Translations under genes and position numbers: made by a program
Source of the DNA: Mucilaginibacter rubeus
GTDB lineage: Bacteria > Bacteroidota > Bacteroidia > Sphingobacteriales > Sphingobacteriaceae
Assembly (NCBI RefSeq): GCF_003286415.2
Contig: NZ_CP043450.1
Coordinates: 5,580,001 to 5,644,000 of the forward strand
Reading direction: 5' to 3'
DNA: 64,000 nucleotides
Notes under the pieces: model-generated
What the model was told of the DNA's origin: nothing
Databases searched by the model: none
The model's input: the letters and a program-made list of their open reading frames with translations, nothing else
Shown: positions 60,853 through 64,000 of the stretch, piece after piece
Numbering within the stretch: position 1 is the stretch's first letter
Layout: the number at the start of each line of letters is the position of its first letter

Positions 60853-61953
60853 TTATTTTACCTTCAACTCCTTACCAGCTATATCTTCCCAGCGGTAATA
60901 GTGAAAAGTTTTATCGGTACTCATCACCACAAAAATGCCATGCTTAAAAGTATCATTTAACGGAGTAGCAATCACGTCGCTGCCATCACTTTCCCTTGCG
61001 GCAACGTTGGCAATTTTCAGCAATTGATGTTCAAAAGGATTTGCTTTGGTACCCTCTCTGCTAAAAATCTGAAAGCGGTTAGCGCCCTGGTCGGATACCA
61101 GGATATAGCCTGTTGTATCGGTTAATTTATAAATCGAAATACCTTCGTGATCGGCCTTAAAGCCAGAGGTGCCGAATATTGCCAGTTCCTGGTCGCCTTT
61201 TTCCGGATCGGCATAATACTGGCGCACGCCTACCTGCTCATCGGAGTAGTAGATATAGCCCAGCTCGTTATCAACAGCAATTGACTCTATCTCTTTTTTG
61301 CCACTGTATTTACCAAACTTACGCGCCAATGTAGCTTTTACATTGCCGGAGCCATCATCCTCAAGCAGATACTGCCAGATGTAGCCGCCGTTTTGCGGAC
61401 CATTTTTACGGCCTACTATGGCGTACATCTTGCCATTTTTCGCGGTATAAATAGAGATTCCCATTAAATCGCGGTATTCCAAACCAGTTTCACCAACAAA
61501 AGCGTCGATGCCGCCATTATCTACAGGTTTCATATCCGGCAGTGAATAGATCCGGAGTTTGTGGGTCATGCGTTCGGTAGTAATAACAATATCTGTTGGT
61601 TTACCGCCCAGCATTAAACCATAGGCAAGGTCAACATTGTTTGGGCGTTTTAAACCATGCACAACTTTATCCTTAATAATTTTACCCTGCAGGTCGAATA
61701 CGAACAGCGCGCCCTCGCTATTTTTATCTGTACCGATAATAAGGCTTTTAGACGGATCAGCGGGGTTAACCCATATTGCAGGATCATCGGTATCATACAA
61801 TACCGGTTCTGTAATAACTACGGGTTTTATTTCGGGGGCTGTGCTGCCGGGGATAGTAAGGCCTTTACTGTTACGCACCTGGCTCTGACCGCAAGCGGTA
61901 TTACCTATAGCAACAGCAAGCGCTACAAAAGCTAATTTGCTTAATTTATTCAT
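60853..61953 (-). CDS. Beta-propeller phytase lipoprotein
   Basis: A 366-residue secreted lipoprotein (lipobox NTAC at about 20). The beta-propeller phytase signatures are YDTDDPAIWVNPADPSKSLI, VHGLKRPNNVDLAYGLMLG, the repeated acidic metal-binding strands including SIAVDNELGYIYYSDEQVGV, and DHEGISIYKLTDTTGYILVS. It releases phosphate from phytate. A terminator precedes it and a beta-helix lipoprotein and TonB receptor gene lie upstream on the same strand, suggesting a phytate or phosphate-scavenging locus. Confidence 0.93.
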   Translation of the reverse strand: MNKLSKLAFVALAVAIGNTACGQSQVRNSKGLTIPGSTAPEIKPVVITEPVLYDTDDPAIWVNPADPSKSLIIGTDKNSEGALFVFDLQGKIIKDKVVHGLKRPNNVDLAYGLMLGGKPTDIVITTERMTHKLRIYSLPDMKPVDNGGIDAFVGETGLEYRDLMGISIYTAKNGKMYAIVGRKNGPQNGGYIWQYLLEDDGSGNVKATLARKFGKYSGKKEIESIAVDNELGYIYYSDEQVGVRQYYADPEKGDQELAIFGTSGFKADHEGISIYKLTDTTGYILVSDQGANRFQIFSREGTKANPFEHQLLKIANVAARESDGSDVIATPLNDTFKHGIFVVMSTDKTFHYYRWEDIAGKELKVK

Positions 61954-61965
61954 TGATCATTATTA

Positions 61966-61999
61966 AAAAAATGATCCTGCCGGGGTACGCAGGATCATT
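61966..61999 (-). terminator. Terminator after the beta-helix gene
   Basis: Stem AATGATCCTGC (61970-61980) and GCAGGATCATT (61989-61999) with an 8-nt loop, followed on the minus strand by seven T. It lies between the beta-helix gene and the phytase gene, so phytase may be expressed separately or by read-through. Confidence 0.85.
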
Positions 62000-62012
62000 G
62001 CGATGAGTTAAT

Positions 62013-63266
62013 TTATTTTGTTCCGAAAGCGCCGATATAGGTAGCCGGATCAGGAGATACGTAAGTTATCCCGTTTACGGTAATACCGGCAGCATGATGG
62101 CGGGTAAAGTTGGTTACGCCGTGATTTAAGGCCGGAGAACCGCTTTGTAAATGGAAATCCCAGTTGGTATCAAAAACAGCATTCAATACCGGGGTTGATT
62201 CTGGGTAGTTCACAAATTTAGGATCGTTATCACCTGCTTTGGTACCTATCACTTCGTTAACACCACCAATAATATCTTTTGACGGCTGGAACTGGTTTAC
62301 CGTGGTTTGATCATAACCATAGTAAAGGTTATTGCTGATCACGGTACGTTTATCTTCGGTAGATTTAGTATCGCGTTTGATGCCGAAACGGGTATTTGCA
62401 AACAGGTTATTGCGGATATCTGCACGAACATTGTTCTCCACCCATACCGAACCACCTTTAGCCGATGGCCTGCGCCAGCCGGTGTTCACCATGGTATTAT
62501 TATAGCATATGATATAAGCCTGCGGATCACGGTCGCCAGAGTTTGATAGTTTCAGGGCATTGGTGTTAGCACTGTAAACAAGGTTAAAACCCACATCGGC
62601 CAAACATCCAGATTTAAAGTTCATGGCCTCGCCGCCGGTAACACCTGTGGTATAAAAAGTATTGTTGGCAAAAATAATCTTACCGCCTTCAATATAAGTA
62701 CAATCTTCCTGGAAGTTGCGCACAGTTGAGTTCACTACAATGAGTTTACCGTTCACATTTGAAAACCACAGCGCAGGCAGGTTTTCGCCCGCGACAGCCT
62801 TATAAAGTCCCATCTTTACCGATGATGAACCGTCGGATGTTGTGTTGCCGCCGTATTCCAAAATAGTATGGTCAAGCACCAGTTCGGCGCAGGTTTTGGC
62901 CGCAAGAATCCCGCCCCACATCTTACCGAATTTCTTTGCATCAGTGCGGTACGCCGGGTTTACGGTGATCCTTACCGGGTTTTCGGCAGTGCCTAAAGAG
63001 TATAAGTTACCTTTTACTATAAACTCTGGTTTAGCAATAGTATCCATCAATACGGTTACACCCTCTTCAATAGTAAGTGATTTACCTTCGGGGATAATAA
63101 TATCACCTTTGATGATCTGCGTACTGCCTTTTGCCCAAACACCTGATACCTCACCGCTTGCCGATCCATCAGCAGAGCTTGTATCAACATCAAGGTTAGC
63201 TTTTCTGCAACTGCTAAAGGCTATAGCCGATAGCAGCACCGCCGCGAATATTTGTTTTAGTTTCAT
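62013..63266 (-). CDS. Secreted right-handed beta-helix-type lipoprotein
   Basis: A 417-residue protein with a lipoprotein signal (lipobox AFSSC near 19). The mature part begins with VWAKGSTQIIKGDIIIPEGK and the repeat-like strands typical of parallel beta-helices (LTIEEGVTVLMDTIAKPEF, NNTFYTTGVTGGEAMNFKSG, ISNNLYYGYDQTTVNQFQPS). It may bind a ligand or polysaccharide at the cell surface. It is 34 bp downstream of the TonB receptor and upstream of the phytase, so the three look functionally linked. Confidence 0.8.
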   Translation of the reverse strand: MKLKQIFAAVLLSAIAFSSCRKANLDVDTSSADGSASGEVSGVWAKGSTQIIKGDIIIPEGKSLTIEEGVTVLMDTIAKPEFIVKGNLYSLGTAENPVRITVNPAYRTDAKKFGKMWGGILAAKTCAELVLDHTILEYGGNTTSDGSSSVKMGLYKAVAGENLPALWFSNVNGKLIVVNSTVRNFQEDCTYIEGGKIIFANNTFYTTGVTGGEAMNFKSGCLADVGFNLVYSANTNALKLSNSGDRDPQAYIICYNNTMVNTGWRRPSAKGGSVWVENNVRADIRNNLFANTRFGIKRDTKSTEDKRTVISNNLYYGYDQTTVNQFQPSKDIIGGVNEVIGTKAGDNDPKFVNYPESTPVLNAVFDTNWDFHLQSGSPALNHGVTNFTRHHAAGITVNGITYVSPDPATYIGAFGTK

Positions 63267-63300
63267 TGTAATGCCTTTTATTTATGGTTGATAAATTATG

Positions 63301-64000
63301 TTAGAGTTTATAGCGAACACCTATCAAATACGTTTGCTTGTAGTAGTCACTACGGATCAAAGTTTGACCGTTTGCTACGATGTTATCATCTTTCAGTGTC
63401 GCGTTTTCAGGATTGGTACCTTTCAGGAACAACTTAGCCGGGCTGTTAAGCAGGTTGCCCGCTTTGATAAATACGCTCAGGTTGTTTTTGAAACGTTTTT
63501 CTGCCGATGCATCCATCTGGATAAAGCCACGTTGCCAAAGGTCGTTGTTCAGGAACTGCGATACGGTATTGATACGTGGGCCGGTATAAGATCCAGCAAT
63601 TTGCGCATCCCAGCCTTTTTTGGTGTCTTTATACAAAAATGAAAGGTTAGCAATATGCTCCGACTGACCATATAGCGGCCTGGTTTGGTTTACCGAAATC
63701 TTGTGAGTATCGCCTGTAGTAGCATCAGTTACATAAGTATCTTTAGGCGTAGTGATGCGCGAGTGGGTGTAAGTATAGTTTGCCTTTACACCAAACTTGT
63801 TAAAGAATTTGGTAAAATCAAGCTCCAAACCATAGTTCTTAGCTGTACCAAAGTTGCCCGGCACATAATAGGTATCCTGACCACGTGTGGCATCAGCCTG
63901 GAAGCTATACTCAATAGGATTTGTGATCCTTTTGTAAAACGCGCCTGCTAACAATTGCATGCTCGCGTCCGGGAACAACTCATACCTTAAATCGTAGTTA
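63301..64000 (-). CDS. TonB-dependent receptor, C-terminal part
   Basis: Only the C-terminal 233 residues are in the window; the frame stays open through base 64000. It shows typical outer-membrane barrel strands (GAFYKRITNPIEYSFQADAT, GLELDFTKFFNKFGVKANYT, YSGPRINTVSQFLNN-like pattern) and ends YLIGVRYKL with a C-terminal aromatic/aliphatic residue. It is the outer-membrane receptor of the beta-helix/phytase locus. The plug domain lies outside the window. Confidence 0.9.
   Translation of the reverse strand, partial: NYDLRYELFPDASMQLLAGAFYKRITNPIEYSFQADATRGQDTYYVPGNFGTAKNYGLELDFTKFFNKFGVKANYTYTHSRITTPKDTYVTDATTGDTHKISVNQTRPLYGQSEHIANLSFLYKDTKKGWDAQIAGSYTGPRINTVSQFLNNDLWQRGFIQMDASAEKRFKNNLSVFIKAGNLLNSPAKLFLKGTNPENATLKDDNIVANGQTLIRSDYYKQTYLIGVRYKL

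Noticed and set aside
1..64000. tRNA, rRNA, IS elements, integrases or prophage genes
   Set aside because: I saw no cloverleaf, rRNA segment, transposase or phage structural gene in any gap or frame.

Overview
The window looks like a chromosomal segment of a Bacteroidota bacterium, probably family Sphingobacteriaceae and close to Mucilaginibacter or Pedobacter. This rests on several things: TonB-dependent receptors; many lipoproteins with short lipoboxes; A/T-rich promoters with the TAnnTTTG -7 element; a Bacteroidota-type parE/parC pair; the MoxR-DUF58-DUF4350-DUF4129-SpoIIM-RDD cluster; and polysaccharide esterases with a GH53 galactanase. No prophage, integrase, transposase, CRISPR array, rRNA or tRNA was seen. 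The genus call is inference.

Layout. 0-4 kb (+): end of a MoxR/Mg-chelatase-like AAA ATPase, a metallophosphoesterase, a UbiA-like membrane protein and a methyltransferase. 4-8 kb (-): a lipoprotein of the S9 peptidase family followed by a histidine kinase and an OmpR-type regulator; the S9 protein seems to have lost two of its three catalytic residues. 8-11 kb: TPR protein, DUF4286 protein, small membrane protein. 11-16 kb (-): YdeI-like protein, an HTH-only ModE-like regulator, a TonB receptor with a ModE-operator-like palindrome at its promoter, a di-haem cytochrome c peroxidase and a molybdopterin-oxidoreductase-fold protein. I read this as a molybdenum (or tungsten) acquisition and use locus. 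16-25 kb: NTF2-like protein, SGNH hydrolase, cytidine deaminase, parE, secreted protein, parC, TPR membrane protein. 25-29 kb: a lone polyvalent-protein-type kinase, groES, groEL, a possible micro-ORF and an MscS channel. 29-36 kb (-): DUF58, MoxR, DUF4350, DUF4129, membrane protein and SpoIIM, divergent from an RDD protein. 36-41 kb: serine dehydratase, RES/Xre toxin-antitoxin pair, lipoprotein SGNH hydrolase, lipB, phosphopantetheinyl transferase, dcd. 41-49 kb: two tandem large macroglobulin-like/TonB-plug proteins with no beta-barrel, a Gly/Arg/Met-rich secreted protein, clpS and a histidine phosphatase. 49-53 kb (-): CE15 glucuronoyl esterase and a frameshifted sialate O-acetylesterase. 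53-60 kb: ABC exporter, third macroglobulin/plug paralogue, carboxypeptidase-like-domain protein and GH53 galactanase. 60-64 kb: thioredoxin-like protein, beta-propeller phytase, beta-helix lipoprotein and the end of a TonB receptor.

The most unusual structure is noncoding. At least five intergenic gaps hold hairpins whose two arms are built from 7- or 8-nt near-tandem words, with a different word at each locus. A separate 82-94 nt palindromic repeat family occurs three times. Several genes have a TAnnTTTG element only 3-10 nt before the start codon, which predicts leaderless or nearly leaderless mRNAs; some of the listed starts were moved to the internal ATG for this reason.
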